Below are positions 34,886 through 44,682 of a DNA stretch of 64,000 bases, piece by piece. The notes under the pieces are model-generated. The model did no database searches and was not told the DNA's origin. It was given only the letters and a program-made list of their open reading frames with translations. Position numbers and translations under genes: made by a program. Position 1 is the stretch's first letter; each line of letters opens with the position of its first letter. This DNA is from Psychrobacillus sp. BL-248-WT-3 (GTDB lineage: Bacteria > Bacillota > Bacilli > Bacillales_A > Planococcaceae), in assembly GCF_012843435.1 (NCBI RefSeq), contig NZ_JABAFC010000008.1, forward strand, positions 1-64,000, read 5' to 3'.

Positions 34886-36137
34886 ACTTTTCTTTATATT
34901 CAAACCCAGGAAACCTTACCACCTCCCATTTTGTTTTACGTAGAGATGAAATAACTTCATTGCCTACATTTAAATTAGTCTTAACAATTTGCGGAGGTGT
35001 TAAAGCCATCCATTGGGTAAGAGACACATCTTGGTAAATCGGTGATTTAAAAATTTCCAAATACCACAAAGGTGTCGTACCTGTGTTTTGGATATAATGA
35101 CCATAGCAAAATGGCATATACCCTACGTTACCTGAGCGAACATCAAAGGTTCGTGCTGTTCCATCTGCAGCATAATCAGTCATTCTACCTTGACCTGTGA
35201 GAAAATATTGAAATTCATCATTATTAGGATGCCAATGAAGCTCTCGCATCGCTCCAGGGAGGATTTCCACTAATGCTGCTGATATAAGCTGAGAAACGGG
35301 GAAATTTCTAGAATCTACCACTCTAACCGAGCCCCCCGGTGAGGTAATCGGTTTTTGTCCTAATAACGAATGTGAAAATTTCCTTGTTCCAAAAGGACTA
35401 AGAGGCTCTACTTCACTGATGGGACCTGGTACGGTAGATTGATAAATATACTTTTCTGTTTTTGGTATGTCTCTGAAGGCTTCTTCTGGAAGACCAAAGT
35501 TAGCAGACAGTACCTCTTTTGGAGTATGGGCAAACCAATCAGAAATAGTAAATGTATCTAAATCAGAAAAATTCCCGTTGTCAAAAACCAATAGGAACTC
35601 GCAGCCTTCCTCTAGCCCTTGAATAGAATGGGGAATCCCAGGCGGGAAGTACCAGATATCCCCTGGCCCTACGTCAGCTATAAAGTTTTTTCCATTTTCA
35701 TCTACAGCTGTGATCCTTGCTCTACCCGCTAGCATATAAGACCATTCCACTTCCTTATGCCAATGTAGTTCACGAACGCCTCCTGGAGTTAGCCTCATAT
35801 TCACCCCAGCAAGAGTGGTTGCTACCGGCAATTCACGAGCCGTGATCTCCCTAGACCACCCGCCTGGCTTCAATGTCATATTTGTATCGGAAAACGAAAA
35901 CGTTAAATTTGGTACGGTTCCGGCGTCGGTTACTGGAGGCACAAGCATATTAGTATTTTCAATTGCACGGATAATATCTCTTGGACCCAGGTCTGTTCCA
36001 CCTGCACCGTCCGACTCTCTAATCGGCTGTGGAATATCCTGCGGTGGAATACATCTTAACAAATCCTCATAGTTAAAGTTATTATTGCTCAGGTTCTTCA
36101 CTCCTTCATCTACATTCCATTTACTATATGAAATCAT
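34884..36137 (-). CDS. Oxalate decarboxylase-like bicupin
   Basis: 417 residues with two cupin domains. Both Mn sites are complete: HWHKEVEW plus the later HSIQ in the N-domain, and HWHPNNDEF plus GHYIQN in the C-domain. The family turns oxalate into formate and CO2. B. subtilis OxdC has a mobile lid SENST whose Glu is needed for decarboxylation; here the aligned segment in GNFSDLDTF reads SDLDT, with Asp in place of Glu. A 40-residue N-terminal extension precedes [11 protein letters not shown]. The start codon lacks a clear ribosome site and an internal one near GAAGGAG is possible. No formate or oxalate transport genes are nearby. Confidence 0.88.
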   Translation of the reverse strand: MISYSKWNVDEGVKNLSNNNFNYEDLLRCIPPQDIPQPIRESDGAGGTDLGPRDIIRAIENTNMLVPPVTDAGTVPNLTFSFSDTNMTLKPGGWSREITARELPVATTLAGVNMRLTPGGVRELHWHKEVEWSYMLAGRARITAVDENGKNFIADVGPGDIWYFPPGIPHSIQGLEEGCEFLLVFDNGNFSDLDTFTISDWFAHTPKEVLSANFGLPEEAFRDIPKTEKYIYQSTVPGPISEVEPLSPFGTRKFSHSLLGQKPITSPGGSVRVVDSRNFPVSQLISAALVEILPGAMRELHWHPNNDEFQYFLTGQGRMTDYAADGTARTFDVRSGNVGYMPFCYGHYIQNTGTTPLWYLEIFKSPIYQDVSLTQWMALTPPQIVKTNLNVGNEVISSLRKTKWEVVRFPGFEYKEK

Positions 36138-36272
36138 ATGGGAATGAGTTATTTACATAAAGATAGGAAGTAAACCTAGTAATGAAATGATAATAACGCT
36201 TGCTTGTCCGTTGTTCGAAAAATAAGATGATAACCTTTTAATTTGGATATTTATGTTAAAATATTAAAAAGT

Positions 36273-36470
36273 ATGTTGCTGGGGGAATTGATTATTAAAA
36301 TTAATACCTATTTTATTCAATTATCGCTAACAATGATTGTTATTTTCGGTGGAACTTTTGCCATTCGTTATTTAAGAACCAATGAACTCCTAGTAGACCA
36401 ACTTATAGGAGCGTCAGTTGGAGTTTTGCTTCTTATGGCATCATTGATTTGGAGGAGAATAAACAAGTAA
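36273..36470 (+). CDS. Small two-helix membrane protein
   Basis: 65 residues if the ATG at 36273 is used; the frame is open further upstream. Two hydrophobic segments (about residues 14-32 and 42-58) and a basic end WRRINK. GGGGG occurs just before an in-frame TTG at 36288, which may be the real start but is spaced too closely. No family recognised. A second small membrane ORF follows 63 bases later. Confidence 0.5.
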   Translation: MLLGELIIKINTYFIQLSLTMIVIFGGTFAIRYLRTNELLVDQLIGASVGVLLLMASLIWRRINK

Positions 36471-36533
36471 TTACAAGACGTTACTGAAAATTGGCATATG
36501 TGTATAGAACGAGTAAATGCAGGGGTGTAATTA

Positions 36534-36713
36534 ATGGCTTTGAATTTGGATGATGTTTTAGCGACTTTAATATTTTTGATTTTTATTGTTCTAGTTATTG
36601 CAATTATTTTTATCGTTATTAAAGGTTTAAGAAGCTCAACTAAAGAAAAACAAATAATTAACCAAAAGTTAGATGCCATATTGAAAAAGTTAGATGAGCT
36701 AAATAAGAGTTGA
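36534..36713 (+). CDS. Small single-pass membrane protein with coiled-coil tail
   Basis: 59 residues, ATG 6 bases after AGGGGTG. One long hydrophobic helix (about residues 9-32), then a charged helix (SSTKEKQIINQKLDAILKKL). It shares this plan with the 55-residue ORF at 11595. No named family; similar anchor-plus-coil peptides are common in Bacillales and are usually unannotated. Confidence 0.72.
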   Translation: MALNLDDVLATLIFLIFIVLVIAIIFIVIKGLRSSTKEKQIINQKLDAILKKLDELNKS

Positions 36714-36750
36714 TATTATACGCTATTACACTGAGAGTAAAATGAAGAAG

Positions 36751-36789
36751 AAAAAACACCTCTAGATCACTCTCTAGAGGTGTTTTTTC
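36751..36789. terminator. Bidirectional terminator
   Basis: AAAACACCTCTAGA/TCTAGAGGTGTTTT, a 14-bp stem between the small ORFs and dbpA. Confidence 0.9.
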
Positions 36790-36806
36790 TTCTTCTATTA
36801 AAAATC

Positions 36807-38243
36807 TTATTTATGCGCAATATGGACTTTTAAAAGCTTACCCTTAATCGTTGTGTTTCTCATTTTTTTCAATACTAGAGGTCCTTTACCATTTAGAATT
36901 TCAACGTATGAAACGTTATCTTGAATAGTAATAATACCGATGTCGTCAGCAGAAACGCCCTCAATTTTGGCTATTGTCCCTACGAAGTCTACCGCTCTGA
37001 TTTTCTTTTTCTTACCACCATTGAAATATAGCTTAGTAATATTAACATTCAGCTGCTCGCCTTTTGATTTCTTAGCTTCTGGCTGCTCCTGCATCTTCAG
37101 ATCAAACGCTGCTCTGTTTTGAGCGACCATATCTGACGTAATTTCACGACCAGTTGGAATTTCAAAGCCAATAAATGCTTCAATCTCTTTTACAAATTTG
37201 TCTTCATGAGGAGTCGCAAGCATAATCGATTTTCCGCTTCTGCCAGCTCTTCCTGTTCTACCTGTACGGTGTACATAGCTTTCTTGCTCTAACGGCACAT
37301 CATAATGTACTACGTGCGTAATATCTTCAATATCAATACCACGTGCTGCGACATCCGTAGCGATCAAATAACGGAATTCTCCTTTTCTGAAATCATCCAT
37401 TACCTCAAAGCGATCTTCCTGCATCATACCACCGTGAATCTTATCTGCCGTATAGCCTTTATTGTCTAATGCGTCTACTAATTGATCTACACGCTCTTTT
37501 GTCCGGCAAAATACAATACAGCTATCCGGATTTTCTGTAATCGTCAGCTTTTCTATGAAGGCTAGCTTCTGGTCATCTTTCACTATATATTTTAAATGCT
37601 CAATTTTAGGCGTATCTTCTTCAGCTGCGTCTATTTCTATTGATACCGCATCATTCATATATCTGCCGCTCAACGTTTTTATCTCCTGTGACAAGGTTGC
37701 AGAGAATAGCATAGTCGTACGTTTTTTAGGAAGCAGTTTTATAATAGATTCTACTTGTTCAAGGAAGCCCATGTTTAACATTTCATCTGCTTCATCAATT
37801 ACTAAGTATCCTATTTTGGATACATCCAATGTTCCTTTTTCTATATGGTCTAACACACGACCTGGAGTTCCAACTACAATATGTGTTTTTTGCTTTAATG
37901 CCAGCTTTTGCTTTGCAAATGGAGATTTTCCATACAACGCTAATCCTTTAATTCGTTTATAGCGACCGATATTTGTGATGTCTTCCTGAACCTGCACTGC
38001 AAGCTCTCTTGTCGGGGTTAAAACTAAAGCTTGTGGCTTATTTTCTTCCCAATCTACTAGCTCACATAAAGGAGTGGCAAATGCTGCAGTCTTCCCACTA
38101 CCTGTTTTCGATTTAACCAGAATGTCTTTCTTTGATAAGGCTACTGGGATAACCTTTTGTTGGACTTCTGTTGGCTCTGTGTAACCTAGTTGTTCAATTG
38201 CTTGCAATATTTTATCATCTAATTTAAATTCGTTAAAATGCAT
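36807..38243 (-). CDS. dbpA: DEAD-box RNA helicase DbpA/YxiN
   Basis: 478 residues. The helicase core is complete: Q motif near the start ([18 protein letters not shown]), Walker [16 protein letters not shown] as [16 protein letters not shown] as LFSATL, and [11 protein letters not shown]. The C-terminal ~75 residues are the RNA-binding domain that docks on hairpin 92 of 23S rRNA in DbpA/YxiN. It therefore likely acts in 50S subunit assembly. Confidence 0.95.
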   Translation of the reverse strand: MHFNEFKLDDKILQAIEQLGYTEPTEVQQKVIPVALSKKDILVKSKTGSGKTAAFATPLCELVDWEENKPQALVLTPTRELAVQVQEDITNIGRYKRIKGLALYGKSPFAKQKLALKQKTHIVVGTPGRVLDHIEKGTLDVSKIGYLVIDEADEMLNMGFLEQVESIIKLLPKKRTTMLFSATLSQEIKTLSGRYMNDAVSIEIDAAEEDTPKIEHLKYIVKDDQKLAFIEKLTITENPDSCIVFCRTKERVDQLVDALDNKGYTADKIHGGMMQEDRFEVMDDFRKGEFRYLIATDVAARGIDIEDITHVVHYDVPLEQESYVHRTGRTGRAGRSGKSIMLATPHEDKFVKEIEAFIGFEIPTGREITSDMVAQNRAAFDLKMQEQPEAKKSKGEQLNVNITKLYFNGGKKKKIRAVDFVGTIAKIEGVSADDIGIITIQDNVSYVEILNGKGPLVLKKMRNTTIKGKLLKVHIAHK

Positions 38244-38491
38244 TCTGCATAATCTCCTCTTAGTTAAAGCCTAATTTATCTTCCGCGTTCTTTTTCTTGC
38301 CTTACTTCTATCATGTGCAAATGAGGTCATCTCAAACATAAAATGTGCTAGTGTCATTGGACAAACTACAATTCGACAATATTCGTAGGGAATCTCTTTT
38401 TAATAATCTTAAACTACAATTTTCAACCCAGTTTTGTGGTATAATTACTATATCGCTCTGTGAGTGAATATATTAGAAAAGAGGCAGATAC

Positions 38492-38713
38492 ATGAGTTTC
38501 CAACGACAACCTAAGGATGTTTCACCTTTCGTGGCAGCACGGAAAATTGATGAGAAGATCTCTTTTACACGCAATGATGTTGAAGTACAGGGTACTATTT
38601 TTAAAATCCTAGAGCAATCTGTTATTGTCGAAATATCTATGGAGGATGCGAAGAAAATTAATGTTCCTTCGAATCTTACAGTAGTATCACATAAAAACTA
38701 TACGGTGATATAA
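38492..38713 (+). CDS. YkvS-like DUF2187 protein
   Basis: 73 residues. The C-terminal part (EVQGTIFKILEQSVIVEIS ... LTVVSHKNYTVI) matches the small beta-barrel DUF2187 family that includes B. subtilis YkvS. An N-terminal extension of about 20 residues is unusual. Function unknown. The last 16 bases overlap the 3' end of recQ on the other strand. Confidence 0.82.
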   Translation: MSFQRQPKDVSPFVAARKIDEKISFTRNDVEVQGTIFKILEQSVIVEISMEDAKKINVPSNLTVVSHKNYTVI

Positions 38714-40464
38714 CGGAGTATTTCTTCTAGAAAAGCTTGACCATATTTGTCACGCTTATTAGCACCAACTCCATGTACATCTAGTAGCTCATCTTCGGTT
38801 TGCGGACGCTTTACGCACATGTCTTGTAATGTTTTATCAGAAAATATAACAAACGGTGGAACACCAGCTTCGTCCGCAATTTTTTTCCGAAGCACTCTTA
38901 ACCCTTCAAATAACGGGTCATTCTTAGCAATCTGCTTTGTGACCGCTACTCCCTTACGCATGATCTTTCTCTTACCTAACAATACTTCTTTTCCTGCATC
39001 CGAAATATAAATCGTCGGCATACTTCCCTGTTTCACTAGAAGTAACCCTTCTGCAATCATAAACTCCATAAGCCCTAACACTTCTTTTAAGGATTTAGCC
39101 TTTAATATCCCATAAGTAGATAGTTTTTGAAATCCAAACTCTATTACCTTTTTATTTTCTGAACCTGTTAGCACCTGAGCGGTAATCGTCTTACCAAATC
39201 TTTGTCCCATTCTAACCACACAAGACAAAACCATTTGTACTTCCTTTGTAACGTCCTGCATTTCTCTAGAATCTGTACAATTTCCACATTGACCACAAGT
39301 TTCTCCATTGGGCTCTCCAAAATATTGCACGATATACTGCTGTAAGCAGTTTTCTGTATGGCAATAATCTACCATCCCTTGAAGTTTTTCTAATTCTTGA
39401 GGAATTCTATCTCGGTCTAATGCCTGATTGATTAAGAATCGCTGTGTTTGTACATCCTGCGATGCATAGAGAACCACACATTCACTCGGTAGTCCATCTC
39501 GGCCAGCTCTTCCAGCCTCTTGATAATAGCTTTCCATGTTTTTAGGAAGCTGATAGTGAATAACATATCGAACATTCGATTTATCAATTCCCATTCCAAA
39601 GGCATTTGTAGCAACCATAACCTGTGCCTCATCTGTAAGAAACCGCTCCTGCTCCTTGTTTCTAAAAGCCTCAGGTAATCCGGCATGGTATTTAGCCGCT
39701 TGGACACCTGCCTTGTTTAATAAATCATATAGCAAATCTACTGTTTTTCTCGTTGCTGCATATATAATGCCGACTTCCTGTGCATTCTTTTTAATAAATT
39801 CTTTTAAAAATTTATTCTTATCTTGTCCGAGCACAACAGAGAACGATAGATTTGAACGAGCAAATCCAGTTATAACCGTATTTTCATCTCGAATTTGTAA
39901 TAGACGACAAATATCGTCTCGTACGGCTGGTGTCGCTGTTGCTGTTAATGCAAGAACAACAGGCTGTTTCGTGAATACATCCTTTAATCGATGAATCGCA
40001 CGGTAGCTGGGACGAAAATCATGACCCCACTGAGAGATACAGTGTGCCTCATCGACTGCGATTAACGGTACCTTCACTTTTTTTAATTGGTTCAAAAAGG
40101 CTAGTGATTCCAAACGCTCTGGAGCTATATAAAGCATTCGATATTGGCCATTTAAAACCTCTTCCATCGTTTCTCTTACTTCTTCAGAAGATAATGTGCT
40201 ATTTATGAATGTTGCGGGTATACCTGCCTGCAATAAGGTATCCACCTGATCCTTCATCAAGGAAATCAACGGCGAAATTACTATGGTCGTCCCATCTAAT
40301 AATAGAGAGGGAATTTGATAGCAAAGAGATTTACCACCTCCAGTAGGCATAACACACAGGCTCGATTTGCCATTCATTACATAATTGATAACTTTCTCTT
40401 GTCCTTCTCTGAAAGAGTCATAGCCATAATATTCCTGTAGTAACTGTGTTGCATTTTCTAGCAT
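38698..40464 (-). CDS. recQ: ATP-dependent DNA helicase RecQ
   Basis: 588 residues. Order: Walker A MPTGGGKSLCYQ, DEAH in VDEAHCISQWGHDFRPSY, motif VI region MESYYQEAGRAGRDG, the zinc-binding RQC domain with NCLQQYIVQYFGE ... CGQCGNC, and a C-terminal HRDC domain (LRKKIADEAGVPPFVIFSD). 3'-5' helicase in recombination and fork repair. It overlaps the DUF2187 gene end by 16 bp in convergent orientation. Confidence 0.95.
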   Translation of the reverse strand: MLENATQLLQEYYGYDSFREGQEKVINYVMNGKSSLCVMPTGGGKSLCYQIPSLLLDGTTIVISPLISLMKDQVDTLLQAGIPATFINSTLSSEEVRETMEEVLNGQYRMLYIAPERLESLAFLNQLKKVKVPLIAVDEAHCISQWGHDFRPSYRAIHRLKDVFTKQPVVLALTATATPAVRDDICRLLQIRDENTVITGFARSNLSFSVVLGQDKNKFLKEFIKKNAQEVGIIYAATRKTVDLLYDLLNKAGVQAAKYHAGLPEAFRNKEQERFLTDEAQVMVATNAFGMGIDKSNVRYVIHYQLPKNMESYYQEAGRAGRDGLPSECVVLYASQDVQTQRFLINQALDRDRIPQELEKLQGMVDYCHTENCLQQYIVQYFGEPNGETCGQCGNCTDSREMQDVTKEVQMVLSCVVRMGQRFGKTITAQVLTGSENKKVIEFGFQKLSTYGILKAKSLKEVLGLMEFMIAEGLLLVKQGSMPTIYISDAGKEVLLGKRKIMRKGVAVTKQIAKNDPLFEGLRVLRKKIADEAGVPPFVIFSDKTLQDMCVKRPQTEDELLDVHGVGANKRDKYGQAFLEEILRYITV

Positions 40465-40504
40465 GCTAGTCGCTCCTATCTAGTGAAGTAAAAAGGGAAA
40501 CAGA

Positions 40505-40744
40505 TTATTTTCCGCTTCCCTTCTTTTTATTCTCTGTATGATTAGCTGATGGTTTTGAATCTACCTTGTCGATGTCTGGTTTTAAGAGGATATAACCTAT
40601 GGAAGAGGACACAATAGCTGCACCAAGTGCGATAAGAATCTTATTTATAATAGTGACTTCATTATATTCTTCTTGAGATAAAAGAATGGCTGCCAACACG
40701 ACCACAATTACCATGATTGGTATGATAACTTTTGATTTTTTCAA
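40505..40744 (-). CDS. Small membrane protein
   Basis: 79 residues. Two hydrophobic segments (about 5-22 and 33-52), then a polar lysine-rich tail. No recognised family. It lies 40 bases upstream of recQ on the same strand and might share its promoter. Confidence 0.6.
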   Translation of the reverse strand: MKKSKVIIPIMVIVVVLAAILLSQEEYNEVTIINKILIALGAAIVSSSIGYILLKPDIDKVDSKPSANHTENKKKGSGK

Positions 40745-40931
40745 AACAAACTTCCTTTCGCGACATATAGATTAGTATATCATAATTCATAGGAAGAATG
40801 TGACGAAGAGGGTGTAACGTCGAGTTAAATAAGTCATTTATAAGCTACTTAATTAACTGGAATCCTCGTTCCTTTTTAAATATAGCGGCTTATGTGATAA
40901 TAGAGAAAACATAACTAGAAGGATGAAATGT

Positions 40932-42125
40932 ATGCAAAAAGAAATAGATATTAAAGTAAAAGACTCTCTAGCACAAGATTTACAGAAGGGGGTTCCTGTT
41001 TTACTGAAGGATGGCTTTCACGAGACGGACTCATTGATAGATGGAACAATACTAAAGCTCAGAAATCCTGGCGGAAAGTTTATAGGCAAAGGCTATGTCG
41101 GGAAGCAAAACAAGGGAATTGGTTGGCTGCTTACTAAAAATGAAGCAGAGACAATTGATACTGGTTTCTTTCAAAATAAAATTACCAATGCATTAAAGCA
41201 CCGAAAAGATTACTATGAAAACGATGATACAACTGCCTTTCGCGTCTTCAATGGAGAAGGTGACGGAATCGGCGGTTTGACGATCGATTATTTTGATGAA
41301 TTTTATCTACTTAGCTGGTACAGCGAAGGGATTTATGCATTTAAGGAGCAAATCTTAAAAGCTTTAGAATCAGCAGTACCTTCTTATAAAGGAATTTATG
41401 AGAAGAAGCGCTTTGATACGAAGGGTCAGTACTTAGAAGACGACGATTTCGTTAAAGGCGAACGCGGGGAGTTCCCTCTCTTAGTAAAAGAAAATGGGGA
41501 AAACTTTGCTATCTACTTAAACGATGGAGCGATGGTCGGAGTCTTCCTAGATCAGCGAGAGGTTCGAAAAAAAATACGCGATGAGTATGCAAAAGGTAAA
41601 ACGGTTCTCAATACATTCTCCTATACTGGTGCTTTTTCGGTATTTGCTGCAGCTGGCGGTGCAAAAAAGACAACAAGTGTCGATTTAGCAAAACGCAGTT
41701 TAAGTAAAACGACAGAGCAATTTGAAATAAACGGGATTAATGTTGAAGAACAGGATATTATCGTGATGGATGTCTTCGATTATTTCAAATATGCCAAGCG
41801 TAAAGAATTATCTTTTGACATGGTTATTTTAGATCCCCCTAGCTTTGCCCGCTCGAAGAAGTATACGTTCAGTTCTGCTAAGGATTATACAAAATTATTA
41901 ATGGATGCCATTGCGATAACAGAAAAGAATGGGGTAATTGTTGCCTCCACAAACAATGCAACCTTTGGCATGAAGAAATTTAAGACCTTTGTGGAAAAGG
42001 CATTTAACGAAAGCAATCGAAAGTATGTCATTGAGGATGAATTCTCGTTACCAAGTGATTTCCGTACTTCCCCTCTCTTCAAAGAAGGTAACTATTTAAA
42101 AGTACTTTTCATCCGGGCAAAATAA
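40932..42125 (+). CDS. RlmI-like 23S rRNA cytosine-C5 methyltransferase
   Basis: 397 residues. An N-terminal PUA domain (about 1-75), a central RlmI-specific domain with VFNGEGDGIGGLTIDYF and VFLDQREVR, and a C-terminal Rossmann methyltransferase domain: VLNTFSYTGAFSVFAAAGGA, SVDLAKRSL, and DPPSFARSKK as the catalytic motif. The start MQKEID was chosen because AGAAGG abuts the upstream ATG. Modifies rRNA, probably 23S, using SAM; the exact nucleotide cannot be set. Confidence 0.9.
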   Translation: MQKEIDIKVKDSLAQDLQKGVPVLLKDGFHETDSLIDGTILKLRNPGGKFIGKGYVGKQNKGIGWLLTKNEAETIDTGFFQNKITNALKHRKDYYENDDTTAFRVFNGEGDGIGGLTIDYFDEFYLLSWYSEGIYAFKEQILKALESAVPSYKGIYEKKRFDTKGQYLEDDDFVKGERGEFPLLVKENGENFAIYLNDGAMVGVFLDQREVRKKIRDEYAKGKTVLNTFSYTGAFSVFAAAGGAKKTTSVDLAKRSLSKTTEQFEINGINVEEQDIIVMDVFDYFKYAKRKELSFDMVILDPPSFARSKKYTFSSAKDYTKLLMDAIAITEKNGVIVASTNNATFGMKKFKTFVEKAFNESNRKYVIEDEFSLPSDFRTSPLFKEGNYLKVLFIRAK

Positions 42126-42195
42126 GAAAAGCGTAAGCACTACTTAGGCTTGATATGCAAATGAGGTAAGAAGGAAGGGCAGGTTTCCGGTTACT

Positions 42196-42391
42196 GCAAG
42201 GTTCTTGATTGTTTCCGCAAGATTTAAGCTGATCTGTGCAAGGTTTATCTCTTGTTGCAAGGTTCTTGCCGGTTTCCGCAAGGTTTGAGCTGATCTGTGC
42301 AAGGTTCTCACTTGTCTCCGCAAGGTTCTCTACCATCTCTGCAAGGTTTTAGTCGATCTCTGCAAGGTTCTCTTCCGTTTCTGCAAAGTTT
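42196..42391 (+). repeat. 21-bp tandem array with GCAAGGTT core
   Basis: Ten GCAAGGTT-type cores start at 42196, 42217, 42238, 42257, 42278, 42299, 42320, 42341, 42362 and 42383: all steps are 21 bp except one of 19. Many are preceded by TTTCC or TCTST. On the minus strand one frame reads as heptads (NLAETSENLAQIS) but contains an in-frame TAA and cysteine-rich junk at its end, so it is not treated as a gene. Same period as the arrays at 82 and 14380, with a different core. Confidence 0.92.
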
Positions 42392-42408
42392 AATCGATTT
42401 AATATATA

Positions 42409-42450
42409 GAGGAGGGGCATGACTTTTTGAGTCACGATCCTCCTTTTTTT
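42409..42450 (+). terminator. Terminator after the rRNA methyltransferase and repeat array
   Basis: GAGGAGGG pairs with the later CCTCCT, with GTGACTC/GAGTCA-type inner pairing, followed on the plus strand by eight T. Confidence 0.7.
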
Positions 42451-42875
42451 TAGATTAAGCTTTTCACTACTTTAGACATTGTTGCTCCATCTGCTTTTCC
42501 TGAAAGTAAAGGTTTAGCAATTTTCATTGCGTCACCCATGTTCATCCCCTTAGTAACCCCTGCTTCTGTAAGAGCTGTAGCAATTTCTTCCTCACTTAAT
42601 TGTTTAGGCAAGAAGCTCTTTAATAATTCTAGCTTCGCTTCCTCTTTTTCAATTAAATCCTCACGCCCCGCATCTTTGGCTCCATCTAATGCTTGGTTCG
42701 TTTGTTTTACTTCACGATTTACCACTGCTACTTCCTCTTCTTGCGTTAGAGTAGCACCTTTTTCTTTTTCAGCTTTATCTAAAGCTGCTTTTAAAAGAGT
42801 CAATACACCTTTTGATAACACATCTTTATCACGCATCGCTTGCTTCAATTGTTCAAATACTGCTGTTTTTAACAT
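42450..42875 (-). CDS. yqeY: GatB/YqeY-domain protein
   Basis: 141 residues. The YqeY pattern is clear: LLKAALDKAEKEKGATLTQEEE, then ELLKSFLPKQLSEEEIATAL and the closing GMNMGDAMKIAKPLLSGKADGATMSKVVKSL (split). It is homologous to the tRNA-binding tail of GatB amidotransferase. It is usually next to rpsU, which is not seen here. Function unclear. Confidence 0.93.
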   Translation of the reverse strand: MLKTAVFEQLKQAMRDKDVLSKGVLTLLKAALDKAEKEKGATLTQEEEVAVVNREVKQTNQALDGAKDAGREDLIEKEEAKLELLKSFLPKQLSEEEIATALTEAGVTKGMNMGDAMKIAKPLLSGKADGATMSKVVKSLI

Positions 42876-42976
42876 TTAAATACTTCCCTTCTACTTTACG
42901 TTCCATATATTTTATTATAGTCCACCTCTTCTCCTACTGTAAAATTTAGTTGCACTCGAGCATATAAGCAAAGTAT

Positions 42977-42998
42977 TATATAAGCAAACACTTATATA
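42977..42998. promoter_or_regulatory. ArsR operator
   Basis: TATATAAG-CAAACA-CTTATATA, an 8-bp perfect dyad 15 bp upstream of arsR, with an additional CATATAAGCAAA half just to the left. The form fits ArsR/SmtB-type operators. Confidence 0.82.
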
Positions 42999-43013
42999 AA
43001 GGATGGATTACTC

Positions 43014-43349
43014 TTGGAACAAGAAATCGAACGTGCTGCGAATCTTTTCAAGCTACTCGGTGATAAAACCAGACTTACAATGCTTAAGATGCTGGAATCG
43101 CATGATTATTGTGTTTGTGAATTTGTGGAGATTTTCAAGACGAGTCAGCCTGCAATTAGTCAGCATTTAAAAAAGCTAAAGGATGCAGGCTTAGTTCAAG
43201 AATCTAGAAGAGGCCAATGGATTATTTATTCGCTAAATAGAAATCAGGAGCTCTTTTCACTCGTACAAGGCTTGCTCGAACATTTGCCAAACCAAGACTT
43301 TTACCTGCAACAGCTAGAGGAACAAGGAAGACGTATTTCATGTAAGTAA
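43014..43349 (+). CDS. arsR: ArsR-family arsenic-responsive repressor
   Basis: 111 residues, TTG start. Winged-helix ArsR fold with the As(III) sensing motif CVCEF in HDYCVCEFVEIFKTSQ (Cys pair in the recognition helix), then QPAISQHLKKLKDAGLV. In the absence of arsenite it should repress its own operon at the palindrome upstream. It is first in arsR-arsB-arsC. Confidence 0.95.
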   Translation: MEQEIERAANLFKLLGDKTRLTMLKMLESHDYCVCEFVEIFKTSQPAISQHLKKLKDAGLVQESRRGQWIIYSLNRNQELFSLVQGLLEHLPNQDFYLQQLEEQGRRISCK

Positions 43350-43367
43350 TTATTGGAGGTTTCTATA

Positions 43368-44663
43368 TTGTCACCACTTATTTTAGCAGCAACTATTTTT
43401 ATCGTTACTTTGATTTTTGTCATTTGGCAGCCTAGAGGCTTGAATATCGGCTGGTCTGCCTGCGCAGGAGCCGTTGTCGCGTTGTTAGTTGGCGTGGTCG
43501 GATTTAATGATGTCCTAACAGTAATAGACATCACCTGGAATGCTACCCTATCTTTTATAGCAATTATTCTAATTTCATTGATTTTAGATGAAATTGGTCT
43601 ATTTGAATGGGCTGCCCTTCATATGGCTAGAGTAGCAAAAAGCAATGGTATTAAAATGTTTGTCTATGTCAGTCTACTAGGGGCGGTAGTTGCAGCGTTC
43701 TTTGCTAATGACGGAGCTGCTTTGATCCTTACCCCTATCGTGTTGGCAATGGTTCGCAACTTAAATTTTACAGAGAAAATGATTTTTCCTTATATTATGG
43801 CTAGTGGTTTTATAGCCGATACGACATCTTTACCCTTTGTCGTCAGTAATCTAGTAAATATCGTTTCTGCTGATTTCTTTGGCATTGGATTTATAGAATA
43901 TGCGTCTCGAATGATTTTGCCAAATATATTTTCTTTAATTGCCACTATTACAGTTTTACTGTTTTACTTTAGAAAAAGTATTCCGAGAACGTACGATTTA
44001 ACCATGCTTAAACAGCCTAAGGAGGCTATAAAAGATAAGTCTATGTTCCGCCTGTCCTGGTATGTGCTTGCTATTCTATTAGCCGGCTATTTCACAAGTG
44101 AGTTTATAGGGTTACCTGTTTCATTTGTAGCTGGCGTGGTTGCCATATTTTTTATCGTTATGGCAAGAAAAAGTTCAGTTGTCGATACTCGCACGGTAAT
44201 TAAAGGTGCACCATGGAATATTGTCTTCTTTTCTATTGGTATGTATGTAGTTGTTTACGGGCTAGGAAATGCAGGGTTGACTCATGCCTTGGCAGGGGTT
44301 ATTGAGAATGCTGCAGGATATGGCTTATTTACTGCAACCATGTCTATGGGTTTCATCGCTGCGTTTCTATCATCCATTATGAACAATATGCCTACGGTAA
44401 TGATTGATGCGCTTGCAATCGCTGAGACCAATACTACTGGTACAATCCGAGAGGCACTTATTTATGCCAATATTATTGGCTCTGATTTGGGACCAAAAAT
44501 TACACCTATCGGATCCCTTGCAACGCTTGTATGGCTGCATGTCCTTTCTCAAAAAGGCGTTAAAATATCTTGGGGAGTCTATTTTAAAACAGGTCTCATG
44601 TTAACAGTCCCTATTTTATTCATCACACTATTGGGCTTATATCTTTCCTTACTAGCCTATTAA
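43368..44663 (+). CDS. arsB: Arsenite efflux pump ArsB
   Basis: 431 residues, TTG start 8 bases after GGAGG. About 12 membrane helices. The ArsB family signature is visible in [41 protein letters not shown] and [21 protein letters not shown] (each quoted in part). Exports As(OH)3/Sb(OH)3 by proton exchange. It lies 18 bases after arsR and 19 before arsC. Confidence 0.95.
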   Translation: MSPLILAATIFIVTLIFVIWQPRGLNIGWSACAGAVVALLVGVVGFNDVLTVIDITWNATLSFIAIILISLILDEIGLFEWAALHMARVAKSNGIKMFVYVSLLGAVVAAFFANDGAALILTPIVLAMVRNLNFTEKMIFPYIMASGFIADTTSLPFVVSNLVNIVSADFFGIGFIEYASRMILPNIFSLIATITVLLFYFRKSIPRTYDLTMLKQPKEAIKDKSMFRLSWYVLAILLAGYFTSEFIGLPVSFVAGVVAIFFIVMARKSSVVDTRTVIKGAPWNIVFFSIGMYVVVYGLGNAGLTHALAGVIENAAGYGLFTATMSMGFIAAFLSSIMNNMPTVMIDALAIAETNTTGTIREALIYANIIGSDLGPKITPIGSLATLVWLHVLSQKGVKISWGVYFKTGLMLTVPILFITLLGLYLSLLAY

Positions 44664-44682
44664 CTAAAGGAGCAAAACTACA

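Noticed and set aside
42109-42336. Minus-strand frame with heptad-like NLAETSENLAQIS repeats
   Set aside because: It arises because the 21-bp DNA repeat is a multiple of three. An in-frame TAA interrupts the upstream repeats and the last third is unrelated low-quality sequence. No ribosome site.
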